A DNA stretch of 23,428 bases from Deltaproteobacteria bacterium. Its GTDB lineage: Bacteria > Desulfobacterota > Desulfobacteria > Desulfobacterales > C00003060. Below, piece by piece: positions 14,506-22,981 of this stretch; within the stretch, counting starts at the first letter, position 1; each line of letters opens with the position of its first letter. The stretch covers positions 1-23,428 of the forward strand of contig JAFDGP010000004.1 in NCBI GenBank assembly GCA_019309245.1, written 5' to 3'. Under the pieces are notes generated by a model. It was not told where the DNA came from. It worked only from the letters and a program-made list of their open reading frames with translations, and made no database searches. Position numbers and translations under genes: made by a program.

Positions 14506-15171
14506 ATGCCATCCACGGATACCACCGAGACCGCACGGGAACGCATCCTGGACACCGCCGAGTCCCTTTTTGCTCAGCGGGGATTTGATGGGGTGACCGT
14601 CAGACAAATTACCTCAGCGGCGCGATGCAATCTGGCAGCCGTCAACTATCATTTCGGCAACAAGAAAAGCCTTTATCTTGAGGTCTTTCGATCTCGCTGG
14701 GTTCCGCGGGCAAAACGCTTGCAGGCGCATTTCAGGGCGAATCTGGCGGATCAGGCCAGCATGCGGCCGGACGCCGCGGCTGTGGCCAGATCACTGGCGC
14801 ACACCTTTCTAGCCGGCCCCATGACCGACGAGGAGCGGCAGCGGCATCACCAATTGATGTCCCGGGAGATGGGCCGGCCTACCGAAGCGTTTCAAATGGT
14901 GGCCGAAGATGTGATTCGCCCCTTTTTCAAAGAACTTGCCGAGCTGTTGCGACCCGCCTTGCCAAAAACCGTGGATCAAGAAGGCCTGAGTCTGAACCTG
15001 TTAAGTATTCTGGCTCTGGTGCTGTATTTCAATTTCGCCCGAGAGGCGGTCACCCGGATTACAGGGCGCAAATACGATAAGGCATTTAAAGACCGGTTGG
15101 TGGATCACATCGTCACCTTTGTCCGAAACGGCCTGGGTTGCGAACGGATGCAGGGGGAAGAGGTGACATGA
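14506..15171 (+). CDS. TetR/CecR-family transcriptional repressor
   Basis: A 221-aa TetR-family regulator. The N-terminal helix-turn-helix is typical: ARERILDTAESLFAQRGFDG, VTVRQITSAARCNLAAVNYH and FGNKKSLYLEVF. The C-terminal domain resembles the CecR (YbiH, DUF1956) group, with HHQLMSREMGRPTEAFQMV. CecR-type proteins often control export genes. ATG 14506 has AAGGAAGGGG just upstream; the earlier in-frame GTG at 14464 has no such site. The stop overlaps the next start as ATGA. It probably represses its own operon through the CAAAYGTTTG sites. Confidence 0.92.
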   Translation: MPSTDTTETARERILDTAESLFAQRGFDGVTVRQITSAARCNLAAVNYHFGNKKSLYLEVFRSRWVPRAKRLQAHFRANLADQASMRPDAAAVARSLAHTFLAGPMTDEERQRHHQLMSREMGRPTEAFQMVAEDVIRPFFKELAELLRPALPKTVDQEGLSLNLLSILALVLYFNFAREAVTRITGRKYDKAFKDRLVDHIVTFVRNGLGCERMQGEEVT

Positions 15172-16607
15172 ACCGTTGGTATGCTTTTGCAGGGGGCGCG
15201 GCGATAGTCCTGGTCATGACCGCAGCGTGTATGCGGGTCGGTCCGGCGTATCAAAAGCCCGACATTGGCGTGCCGATTCCGGACCGATACACCCAGGCCG
15301 GCCTGCCGGCCACAGCAGCCACGGTTCCTGATCGATGGTGGACGGATTTTGCGGACCCCGTGTTAAATAATCTGGTTGAACAGGCGCTGTCATACAACTG
15401 GGACATCAAAAGGGCCGCAGCCCGGATCCTGGAGGTTGAATCGGCGGTGACCCAGAGCCGGTCGGCCCGGTTTCCCGCCCTGAAGATTCAGGCACAAGGC
15501 ACGCGGCAGCGTATAAGCGCCGTGTCTTCGTTCGGTCCGCGCGAAACCAAAGGCTACAGCCTTTCCTTTCCGGCGACGTTTGAGCTGGACTTATGGGAAC
15601 GGTTGGCAAGCGAGGAGAAATCCGCCCGCGCCCGGCTTGTAGAGGCCGTGGAGAACCGGCGGACCCTCCTTCAAAGTGTTGTAGCCCAGACCGTGACTTT
15701 TTACTTGCAAATACAGGCACTGCAACGGCGTACCCGGATCGCCTCAAGTATGGTCGAAAGTTACCGCCGGACTTTGGCCGTGGTGGAAAACCGGTACCGG
15801 CAAGGGCTAAACGGCGTACTGGATGTGAAACAGGCCCGGCGCGGCCTGGCACAGGCAGAGGCGTTGGTGCCTGAACTGCAGCGGGATCTGGGGGCGGTCC
15901 AACACAAGCTATCCGTCCTTTTGGGGCGCTATCCGCAAAGCCGGCCTGCACAAGGACAGCCGCAAGACCATACCCGGCATCTGGTGCCAGTGCCGCCGGG
16001 ACTTCCTTCGGAGCTGTTGCTCAGGCGGCCCGATATCAGGGCTGCCGAGGCTCGCCTTAGGGCCTTGAACGCACAAGTAGCAGCCGCCAAGGCGGCCCGG
16101 TTTCCGCAGGTGACCTTAACGGGCAGCCTGGGATACAGCAGTGAAGCCTTGGGAGCGCTTTTTACCCCTGAGAGTCGTTTGTGGAGCCTTGCCTTGGGAC
16201 TCGTCCAGCCCCTGTTTGATGCCGGCCGGCGTCAGGCCGCGCAAAGTGCTGCAGAAGCCAGATACCGGCAGGGGATTTCAGACTACGCCAAGACGGTGCT
16301 CAATGCCTTTGCGGAGGTGGAACAGGCCTTGTTGGCACGAAAGGTGCTGTGGGAGCGCAGGGAATCGCTGCAGCGGCTTTTTGCCGAGGCCCGTAGCGCC
16401 TGTACTGTGGCTCAAGAGCGGTATCGGCGCGGTCTGACCGACTATCTCAGTGTTCTGACTTTAGAACAACGTTGTCTTAAGGCGGAACAGGATGTGGTGC
16501 TGGCTGATCTGGCCGTCCTGACCAACCGGGTCACGCTGTACCGTGCGCTGGGTGGAGGGTGGAGGGAGCCCGGGGTGGTATCCCGTCAAAACGAGGATCA
16601 AAGATGA
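15168..16607 (+). CDS. Outer membrane factor lipoprotein, NodT/OprM type (TolC-like)
   Basis: A 479-aa RND outer-membrane channel. The lipoprotein signal MNRWYAFAGGAAIVLVMTAA precedes Cys21, and the mature start CMRVGPAYQKP is typical of NodT/OprM proteins. Two OEP repeats follow: the first around NLVEQALSYNWDIKRAAARI and LEVESAVTQSRSARFPALKI, the second around LLLRRPDIRAAEARLRALNA and QPLFDAGRRQAAQSAAEARY. Length is normal. It starts inside the tetR stop and ends inside the adaptor start (ATGA both sides), so translation is coupled. It provides the exit duct of the tripartite pump. Confidence 0.95.
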   Translation: MNRWYAFAGGAAIVLVMTAACMRVGPAYQKPDIGVPIPDRYTQAGLPATAATVPDRWWTDFADPVLNNLVEQALSYNWDIKRAAARILEVESAVTQSRSARFPALKIQAQGTRQRISAVSSFGPRETKGYSLSFPATFELDLWERLASEEKSARARLVEAVENRRTLLQSVVAQTVTFYLQIQALQRRTRIASSMVESYRRTLAVVENRYRQGLNGVLDVKQARRGLAQAEALVPELQRDLGAVQHKLSVLLGRYPQSRPAQGQPQDHTRHLVPVPPGLPSELLLRRPDIRAAEARLRALNAQVAAAKAARFPQVTLTGSLGYSSEALGALFTPESRLWSLALGLVQPLFDAGRRQAAQSAAEARYRQGISDYAKTVLNAFAEVEQALLARKVLWERRESLQRLFAEARSACTVAQERYRRGLTDYLSVLTLEQRCLKAEQDVVLADLAVLTNRVTLYRALGGGWREPGVVSRQNEDQR

Positions 16608-17791
16608 GCAAGGTAAAAAGACAGGCGCTTCATATCGGCCTGAGTATTGTGATTGTTGTCCTGGGTGTTTTGGGCATGCGGGCGTTGACGGCGAGCAGGC
16701 CCCGGATCAAAAAGCAAAGACCCACCGTCCCGGCGCTGCTGGTGCGGACTATTTCAGTGGAATCCAAGACGCAGCGGGTGAGCATCCACGCCGAGGGTAC
16801 GGTGAGGCCCTGGAAACAGGTCGACCTGGCGTCCGAGGTGGCCGGCAAAGTGGTCATGGTCTCACCGAATCTGGTCAACGGCGGGTGGTTCAAGCAAGGA
16901 GACGTCCTGGTGCGCATTGATCCGATAGACTATGAACTGGCCGTTACCTTGGCCGAAGCCAGGGTCAAGGATGCCGAGAGCAATCTGAAAGTGGTTTGTG
17001 CAGATGCCGAAGCGGCCAGACAGGAGTGGAGGCGTTTTAACCGCGAGCAATCGGGCAATGCCTGCGACCCGCCGCCCCTGGTGGCCAAGGAGCCCCAACT
17101 CAGGGCGGCCGAAGCCAGGCTCAAGGCCGAGCAGGCCGAACTTGAAAGGGCCCGGTTGAACCTGAAGCGAACACGGATCTGGGCTCCGTTTGACGGCCGG
17201 GTCGCGGAAGAAACGGTGGATGTGGGACAGTATCTGGCCCCCGGCAAGGCGTTTGCCACGTTATATGCCGGCGAAGCAGTCGAGGTGGTGCTTCCGATCG
17301 AAACGCAAAGGCTTGCTTGGCTGAAGGTCCCTGGTTTTACCTCGGGCTCCGGTCCCGGATCTCGGGCGGTGGTTCATGCCGACATCGCCGGGAAAAAACT
17401 ATCCTGGCCCGGTCGCATCGTCCGCGCGGAGGGAAAACTGGATGAACGGTCCCGGATGATCAATGTGGTGGTCCGGGTGGAACGTCCTTATGCAAAAAGA
17501 CCGCCCCTGGCAGTCGGCCTGTTTGTGTCCGTGGACATGGCCGGCCGTTTCCTGCCTAATGCCGTTTTGATCCCCCGGGCGGCGTTACATGAAGGACGTG
17601 TGGTCTGGGTGGTCGGAAAAGACGGGCTATTGCGTTTTCGCAAGGTAGACGTGGCTCTTGTCCAGCAGGACAAAGCGATCTTGCGCTCAGGGCTTAAAAC
17701 CGGTGACCAGGTGGTGATAACCCCCCTTAAGGCGGTCACCGACGGGATGCGCGTGCATGTGTTGCCCGAAGATCAGGAGGCCGGGCGATGA
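16604..17791 (+). CDS. RND periplasmic adaptor (membrane fusion protein)
   Basis: A 395-aa HlyD/AcrA-type adaptor linking the inner-membrane pump to the outer-membrane channel. The N-terminal anchor is ALHIGLSIVIVVLGVLGMRA. The barrel-sandwich (lipoyl-like) half motifs are TVRPWKQVDLASEVAGKVV and IWAPFDGRVAEETVDVGQYL. Between them lies an alpha-hairpin with long charged helices (ELAVTLAEARVKDAESNLKV, EARLKAEQAELERARLNLKR). The C-terminal part has the beta-barrel and membrane-proximal domains (VLIPRAALHEGRVVWVVGKD). It overlaps both neighbours by ATGA. No Cys lipidation signal is visible, so it is probably anchored by the first helix. Confidence 0.95.
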   Translation: MSKVKRQALHIGLSIVIVVLGVLGMRALTASRPRIKKQRPTVPALLVRTISVESKTQRVSIHAEGTVRPWKQVDLASEVAGKVVMVSPNLVNGGWFKQGDVLVRIDPIDYELAVTLAEARVKDAESNLKVVCADAEAARQEWRRFNREQSGNACDPPPLVAKEPQLRAAEARLKAEQAELERARLNLKRTRIWAPFDGRVAEETVDVGQYLAPGKAFATLYAGEAVEVVLPIETQRLAWLKVPGFTSGSGPGSRAVVHADIAGKKLSWPGRIVRAEGKLDERSRMINVVVRVERPYAKRPPLAVGLFVSVDMAGRFLPNAVLIPRAALHEGRVVWVVGKDGLLRFRKVDVALVQQDKAILRSGLKTGDQVVITPLKAVTDGMRVHVLPEDQEAGR

Positions 17792-20700
17792 AAACAGTGC
17801 TGGCCTGGTTTGCTGAAAATCACGTTGCAGCCAATTTGCTGATGGTCTTTGTTCTGGTGGCGGGAACGGTCACGGCGCTGACCATGAAGGTGGAGGTTTT
17901 CCCGGAGGCGTCCCTGGATCGCATCACCGTCACGGTTCCCTATCCGGGGGCCTCGCCTGCCGAGGTGGAAGAAGCCATTGTGCGGCGGATTGAAGAAAGT
18001 GTGGCCGGTCTGGCCGGGGTGAAGCGGATCGATTCCGAGGCCCGCGAGGGGTTTGCCGCTGTGGTCATCGAGGTAATGGAGGGCTGGGACCTCAAAGAAC
18101 TTCTCGACGAAGTCAAGGCAGAGGTAGATCGGATTACCACCTTTCCCGAAGAGGCTGAAGAACCCGTGGTGCGCGAGGTCACCAGACAGATCCAGGTGAT
18201 CAATGTGGCCGTGTACGGGGATGCATCGGAATCGACGATCAAGGAAGTGACGGAACGGATCAAGGACGACCTCACGGATCTTCCCGGCATCACCTATGCG
18301 GAGCTTTCAGGGGTCAGGCAGGGGGAGATCCATATTGAGATCTCGGAGCAAACCCTTCGCCGCTACGGCCTCACCCTGGGCCGGGTTGCCGATATTGTGC
18401 GCAGATCCAGCCTGGACCTTCCGGCTGGAAGCGTGAAGACCGCCGGCGGGGAGATTCTGGTGCGCACAAAGGGCCGGCGTTACTATGCGGCCGACTACGG
18501 CGACATCGCGATCATCACCCGGCCCGACGGAACCACGGTGACGCTTGACCGGATCGCAGCGCTTAGAGACGGCTTCGAAGACGTGGATCTCTTTACCCGA
18601 TTTCAGGGCAAACCTGCCGGAGTGGTGCGGGTCTTCCGCGTGGCCGATCAAAACGCCCTGACCGTGGCCGATAACGTAAAGCGCTATATCGAACAGATCA
18701 GACCGAGTCTTCCGGCGGGGATCCATATCAGTTATTACCGTGACAGATCCAAGATCCTTCGCAGCCGCATTGATCTGTTGTTGCGCAACATGGCCTACGG
18801 CCTGATTCTGGTGAGCATCCTGCTGGGGGTTTTTCTCAATGTGCGCCTGGCCTTCTGGGTCACCCTGGGGATTCCAATCTCTTTTGCCGCGGGGGTCTCG
18901 CTGTTGCCCCATTTTGACGTCTCGATCAACATGGTATCCTTGTTCGCCTTTATCACCGTGCTGGGTATCGTGGTGGATGATGCCATCGTGATTGGGGAAA
19001 ACATCTTTCGCAAACACGATGAAGGCCTTGGCGGGATGGAGGGGGCCATTGCCGGAGTCATCGAGGTGGGGCGGCCCGTGATCTTCGCGGTGTTGACCAC
19101 GGTAGCCGCGTTTTGGCCGTTGCTCATGGGAACGGGGACCATGGGAAAGATCATGCGCAACATCCCCATTGTGGTCATCGTGGTCCTGTTGGGCTCCTTG
19201 GCGGAAGCCCTGCTGATCCTTCCTTCCCACCTGTCGCGTTCCCGGCATGCAGGCCTCGGCCCCGGCATGGGGCGAAAAAAAGAAAAGCGCATGACCGTGT
19301 GGCTGAGGCAATTGATCGAGGGGCCTTACACGCGGCTGGTGAATCTTTGTGTGACATGGCGCTATATCACGGTGGCGGCGGGGGTGGCCGTATTGCTGCT
19401 GACCCTCGGGGTGTGGCGGGCCGGATGGATCAAGTTCACGCTGTTTCCCACCGTAGAAAGCGATGTGTTGACCTGTTCTTTGACGATGCCTGCCGGAACG
19501 CCGGTCGAGCGCACGATGGAGATTGTTTCCTATCTGGAGCGATGTGCCAGAGAGACTCTGGCGGAGGCAGATCAAAAGAGGCCGACTGGCGCGCCGCCGC
19601 TGTTTAAGCACAGTATCGCCTCAATCGGCCGGGTGTCCGGTGGTACCGGGCCGATGGCCGGCGGGCCGCAAAGAGGCGGACATCTTGGCGAGGTGAAGGT
19701 GGAGATCCTGGAAGGCGAAAAACGCGATGTGCGTACCAGCGATCTTGCGGCCCAGTGGCGCAAAAAGGTGGGGGCGATCCCGGATGCCGAGGCAGTGACC
19801 TTTCAGGGGATTCTTTTTAGCCCGGGAAACCCGGTGGAGGTCCATTTATCGTTGGAAGACCGTGATCAATTGCTTGCAGCAGCAGGAGAACTCGAAGAGG
19901 CGCTTAAGGCCTATCCCGGTGTTTTCGATGTGCGGGACAGTTTCCTTCCGGGAAAACCGGAGATGCAAATCAAGCTCAAGCCCATAGCTCGAAGCCTGGG
20001 GCTTACCCTGGATGACCTGGCCCGGCAGGTGCGCCATGCCTTTTATGGTGCGGAGGCGTTCCGGTTTCAGCGGGATCGAGACGAGGTCAAGGTGATGGTC
20101 CTGTATCCGGAGGCGGAACGAAAGACGTTGGCCTCCGTGGAACAGATGCGGATTCGGGCTGCGGACGGATCTGAGGTGCCGTTCATGCAGGTGGCTGAGG
20201 TTACCATGAGGCCGGGGTATGCTACCATTGAGAGGGCACAGCGCAGGCGGGTGATTAAGGTGATGGCGGATGTGGATGAAACCGTCGCCAATGCGAACGA
20301 GGTGCGACAGGACCTGGCCTCCGATTTTCTGCCGGGCCTCAAGGTGCGGTACCCGGGACTGCGATACAGCATGGAAGGGGCTGGAAAGGAGCAAAAGGAA
20401 TCCCTTTCCGATGTGGGACGGGCCTTTGTGGTGGCGCTTTTTGCCATCTATACCTTGCTGGCCATTCCGTTTCGGTCCTTTACCCAACCGCTGATCGTGA
20501 TGGCCGCGATTCCCTTTGGGCTTGTCGGCGCTGTGGCAGGACACCTGTTGATGGGGCACAACTTGAGCCTGTTGAGCTTGTTTGGTATTGTCGGATTGGC
20601 AGGTGTTGCAGTAAACGATTCTTTGGTCCTGGTGGACGCGGCCAATCGGTTACGCCGGCGCAGAGGCGGGTCACGGGAGGCGATCATTGCGGCCGGCGGC

Positions 20701-20943
20701 CTGCGATTCAGGGCGATTATCCTGACATCGCTGACCACCTTTGCCGGGCTGACCCCCATGCTCATGGAGCGCAGCCTTCAGGCCCAGTTTCTGATCCCGA
20801 TGGCGATCAGTCTGGGCTTCGGCGTGCTCTTCGGCACGGTCATCACCCTGTTGCTCGTGCCTGCGTTTTACCTTATCTTAGAAGACGTCCACGACCTTGT
20901 GGCCGCAGCCAGGGCAAAAGTCGGCCTGCGCGCGGAGCGTTGA
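17788..20943 (+). CDS. RND efflux transporter permease subunit
   Basis: A 1051-aa inner-membrane proton-driven pump of the AcrB/MdtBC-like RND superfamily. It has the duplicated topology of 12 helices with two large periplasmic loops. Visible markers are PYPGASPAEVEEAIVRRIEE after helix 1 and the helix-4 pair Asp397-Asp398 in LGIVVDDAIVIGENI. The second-half counterpart is VGLAGVAVNDSLVLVDAANR. In AcrB the helix-10 position is Lys940; here it is Asn943, as in a subclass with the VNDS motif. Length matches the family. It is the last gene of the tetR operon, with mltG starting 22 bases later. The substrate is unknown; sequence does not favour metals over organic compounds. Confidence 0.95.
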   Translation: MKTVLAWFAENHVAANLLMVFVLVAGTVTALTMKVEVFPEASLDRITVTVPYPGASPAEVEEAIVRRIEESVAGLAGVKRIDSEAREGFAAVVIEVMEGWDLKELLDEVKAEVDRITTFPEEAEEPVVREVTRQIQVINVAVYGDASESTIKEVTERIKDDLTDLPGITYAELSGVRQGEIHIEISEQTLRRYGLTLGRVADIVRRSSLDLPAGSVKTAGGEILVRTKGRRYYAADYGDIAIITRPDGTTVTLDRIAALRDGFEDVDLFTRFQGKPAGVVRVFRVADQNALTVADNVKRYIEQIRPSLPAGIHISYYRDRSKILRSRIDLLLRNMAYGLILVSILLGVFLNVRLAFWVTLGIPISFAAGVSLLPHFDVSINMVSLFAFITVLGIVVDDAIVIGENIFRKHDEGLGGMEGAIAGVIEVGRPVIFAVLTTVAAFWPLLMGTGTMGKIMRNIPIVVIVVLLGSLAEALLILPSHLSRSRHAGLGPGMGRKKEKRMTVWLRQLIEGPYTRLVNLCVTWRYITVAAGVAVLLLTLGVWRAGWIKFTLFPTVESDVLTCSLTMPAGTPVERTMEIVSYLERCARETLAEADQKRPTGAPPLFKHSIASIGRVSGGTGPMAGGPQRGGHLGEVKVEILEGEKRDVRTSDLAAQWRKKVGAIPDAEAVTFQGILFSPGNPVEVHLSLEDRDQLLAAAGELEEALKAYPGVFDVRDSFLPGKPEMQIKLKPIARSLGLTLDDLARQVRHAFYGAEAFRFQRDRDEVKVMVLYPEAERKTLASVEQMRIRAADGSEVPFMQVAEVTMRPGYATIERAQRRRVIKVMADVDETVANANEVRQDLASDFLPGLKVRYPGLRYSMEGAGKEQKESLSDVGRAFVVALFAIYTLLAIPFRSFTQPLIVMAAIPFGLVGAVAGHLLMGHNLSLLSLFGIVGLAGVAVNDSLVLVDAANRLRRRRGGSREAIIAAGGLRFRAIILTSLTTFAGLTPMLMERSLQAQFLIPMAISLGFGVLFGTVITLLLVPAFYLILEDVHDLVAAARAKVGLRAER

Positions 20944-20965
20944 GAAAGACGGATTGGATCAGTTC

Positions 20966-21979
20966 ATGCGTGTTTCAACACTTACCCAGGTCATCCTGAT
21001 CGTACTGGCCGTTGTGATTGTCACCGCGATCGGTGTGGGAGCGTGGTTTTACCGGTATACGGTCACGCCGGTTGGGGGATCGGACAAGACAGTGGCCGTA
21101 TGGATCAAGCCGGGACAGGGGTTCTTTGAGACGATTGATCAGCTTCAAGGGCTCGGCTTGATCAGGCATCCGGAGAGATTTCGATGGCTGGCCTACCTGA
21201 AGGGCCTGGAGCGGCGGGTCCGGGCGGGTGAGTATGCCCTAAGCGCTTCCATGTCACCCCAGCAAATCCTGGAGACCTTGGTTCACGGCGAGACCGTGGT
21301 ACACAAGGTGGTTGTTGCTGAAGGGGCGACCCTGGCGCGGATCGGGGAACTGCTGGAGCGTGCGGGGCTGATGTCCAAGCAGGCCTTTGTCCGGGCTGCG
21401 ACCAATCCGGATGTGGCGGCGGCCCTCGGCCTGGAGGGCACGACGCTGGAAGGGTATCTGTTTCCTGAGACCTACCACTTTTTCAAGGGGGTCACTCCCG
21501 GGGGGGTCATCAACAAAATGGTCGCTCAGTTTCGATCGGTCTTTACCCCGGCGTGGGCCCAGCGTGCCCGTGCGATGGGGCTCAGTATCCATGAGGTGGT
21601 TACCCTGGCTTCCATCGTTGAAAAAGAGACGGCCGATCCGCGTGAACGGCCATTGATCGCTGCTGTGTTCTTAAACCGGTTGAAGCGCAAGATGCGCCTC
21701 GAGAGCGATCCGACCGTGATCTACGGCTTGAAATCCTTTGACGGCAATCTCACCCAAAGAGATCTCAAAACCCTTACGCCGTACAATACCTACCGGATCA
21801 AGGGACTGCCCCCCGGGCCGATATGCAATCCGGGCAGGGCATCCATAGAGGCTGTGCTGTTTCCCGCTGATGCACCCTACCTCTATTTTGTTTCAAAAAA
21901 TGACGGAACCCACCATTTTTCCCGCACCCTTGCGGAACACAACCGGATGGTGCGACAATATCAGCTCAGACGGCACTGA
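20966..21979 (+). CDS. mltG: Endolytic murein transglycosylase MltG
   Basis: MltG cleaves nascent peptidoglycan strands at the inner membrane and sets glycan chain ends. The 337-aa product has an N-terminal membrane anchor (VILIVLAVVIVTAIGVGAWF), a LysM-like region and the YceG domain. The catalytic Glu219 lies in LASIVEKETADPRERPLIAA, matching the family motif. LEGYLFPETYHF and YNTYRIKGLPPGPICNPG are further signatures. ATG 20966 is chosen; an in-frame TTG at 20954 is possible and ribosome sites are weak. It follows the RND gene by 22 bases and may share its transcript. A full repeat copy begins 21 bases after its stop. Confidence 0.95.
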   Translation: MRVSTLTQVILIVLAVVIVTAIGVGAWFYRYTVTPVGGSDKTVAVWIKPGQGFFETIDQLQGLGLIRHPERFRWLAYLKGLERRVRAGEYALSASMSPQQILETLVHGETVVHKVVVAEGATLARIGELLERAGLMSKQAFVRAATNPDVAAALGLEGTTLEGYLFPETYHFFKGVTPGGVINKMVAQFRSVFTPAWAQRARAMGLSIHEVVTLASIVEKETADPRERPLIAAVFLNRLKRKMRLESDPTVIYGLKSFDGNLTQRDLKTLTPYNTYRIKGLPPGPICNPGRASIEAVLFPADAPYLYFVSKNDGTHHFSRTLAEHNRMVRQYQLRRH

Positions 21980-22000
21980 TAACCGGGATCGTTACTGCTT

Positions 22001-22206
22001 GGGAGCTTTGCACAACCTCCTGCCGGCAGTCAGGTCGTCTTCCCTCAAGGCGATATGATCCAGGCCGAGCCCGCCTGAGGCGGGCCGTGCCTCCGCCTAA
22101 GGCGGGATCGGCATATCGCCTTTCAGCAAAACGACCTGACTGCCGGGCGGCCGAGCGCGCAAAATGTTGCCCTGTAAGCGAGAGCAACGAGTTTTGCAAA
22201 GATCTC
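22001..22206 (+). repeat. Dispersed MITE-like repeat, full copy 2 (family B)
   Basis: 206 bp in the same orientation as copy 1 and almost identical on both flanks. The ends are GGGAGCTTTGCACAAC on the left and the complement of GAGATCTTTGCAAAAC on the right. Long palindrome arms lie at 22023-22057 and 22112-22146. The apical loop differs from copy 1: it carries two 13-bp palindromes, CCGCCTGAGGCGG (22071-22083) and CCGCCTAAGGCGG (22093-22105). Its position right after mltG means its hairpin may also act as a transcript end. Confidence 0.85.
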
Positions 22207-22447
22207 TGCTCGCAGATGCACCGAGTTTCCGTCCATGAATCCGTACACGGCGTTCTCTGCGACTCCTTGCCGGCAACCGGAACTGCCAACTGATTTGTAT
22301 CAATATGTAGCGTTCATTTCGAACCTTACCCCAACATCATGGGGATGCCCCCGCAGTTCCGACAAAACCGTTCCCACCACCTTTCCCCTCTTGTTTTAAT
22401 GACTGTGAAATACACAAAAAAATCGCTATCGTCTGGTGCTTTTTTGC

Positions 22448-22477
22448 TTGACATGGCAAAGAACGGTCTGGTATGTG
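22448..22477 (+). promoter_or_regulatory. mraZ promoter
   Basis: TTGACA (22448-22453) with an 18-base spacer to TATGTG (22472-22477), preceded by TGG as an extended -10. Transcription would start near 22484, inside the MraZ boxes, 36 bases before the mraZ ATG. Confidence 0.6.
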
Positions 22478-22504
22478 GCGCAAAGTGGTTCAAAGTGGAT
22501 GAAA
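22475..22504. promoter_or_regulatory. MraZ operator: three 10-bp boxes
   Basis: Three adjacent direct repeats GTGGCGCAAA, GTGGTTCAAA and GTGGATGAAA with an exact 10-bp period. MraZ is known to bind tandem TGGG-like boxes with 10-bp spacing upstream of its own gene. Their overlap with the promoter start region fits autorepression of the dcw cluster. Confidence 0.8.
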
Positions 22505-22519
22505 GGTCAGGTCCAGCGG

Positions 22520-22969
22520 ATGAGGTTTCGGGGGAGTTCCTTTCATAACCTGGATGCCAAGGGCCGGTTGATTATTCCAGCACGGTTTCGCGACGTGGTG
22601 AATCAAAGCCGGGTCGGGGCATTGATTGTCTCCAGGATGGACGGGGCGCTGTTTTGCTACACCTTTGAGCAATGGAGAAGGATTGAGGAACGCATCCTGA
22701 ACTTGGCTGAAAAGAGTGAAAACATGCGGCGCTTTCGAAGGATATTTATCGGAGGCGCCTTTGAATGCGTGCTGGATAAACAGGGGCGGATCCTGATTCC
22801 GCCCACCCTGCGTGACGATGCGGCCTTGAATAAAGAGGTCGTTCTGGTCGGCGTGCTGGACCACTTTGAGATCTGGGCGCGGGAGGCTTGGCTCAAAGAG
22901 CATGAGCAGCTCCAGGATGATCTGAAGAATGAAGATATGAGAAACGAAATCGCCAAGCTGGGGCTCTAA
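22520..22969 (+). CDS. mraZ: Transcriptional regulator MraZ
   Basis: A 149-aa DNA-binding protein of the SpoVT/AbrB-like fold that represses the division and cell wall (dcw) cluster. Both internal repeats keep the family DxxGR signature: DAKGRLIIPARFR (12-24) and DKQGRILIPPTLR (86-98). FIGGAFECVL precedes the second repeat. ATG 22520 (MRFRGSSFHNLD) matches the normal N-terminus and length. Longer in-frame starts (22499 or 22436) would run into the operator and promoter. It is 12 bases upstream of rsmH. Confidence 0.95.
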   Translation: MRFRGSSFHNLDAKGRLIIPARFRDVVNQSRVGALIVSRMDGALFCYTFEQWRRIEERILNLAEKSENMRRFRRIFIGGAFECVLDKQGRILIPPTLRDDAALNKEVVLVGVLDHFEIWAREAWLKEHEQLQDDLKNEDMRNEIAKLGL

Positions 22970-22981
22970 GGTGCAAAAGGC

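Larger units (their letters stand above)
21980..22519. other. Gene-free stretch between mltG and mraZ
   Basis: About 540 bases holding the family-B repeat (22001-22206), then about 240 bases in which I see no gene or clear structure, then the mraZ promoter and its operator boxes (22448-22504). Confidence 0.65.

Noticed and set aside
18307..19611. 434-codon open frame antisense to the RND gene
   Set aside because: Its composition (rich in His, Gln, Arg) is typical of a GC-rich antisense shadow of a strongly supported pump gene.
22475..22504. Short tandem repeats as a CRISPR or microsatellite
   Set aside because: Three 10-bp GTGG boxes directly before mraZ are fully explained as MraZ binding sites. 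No spacer-repeat pattern exists anywhere in the window.
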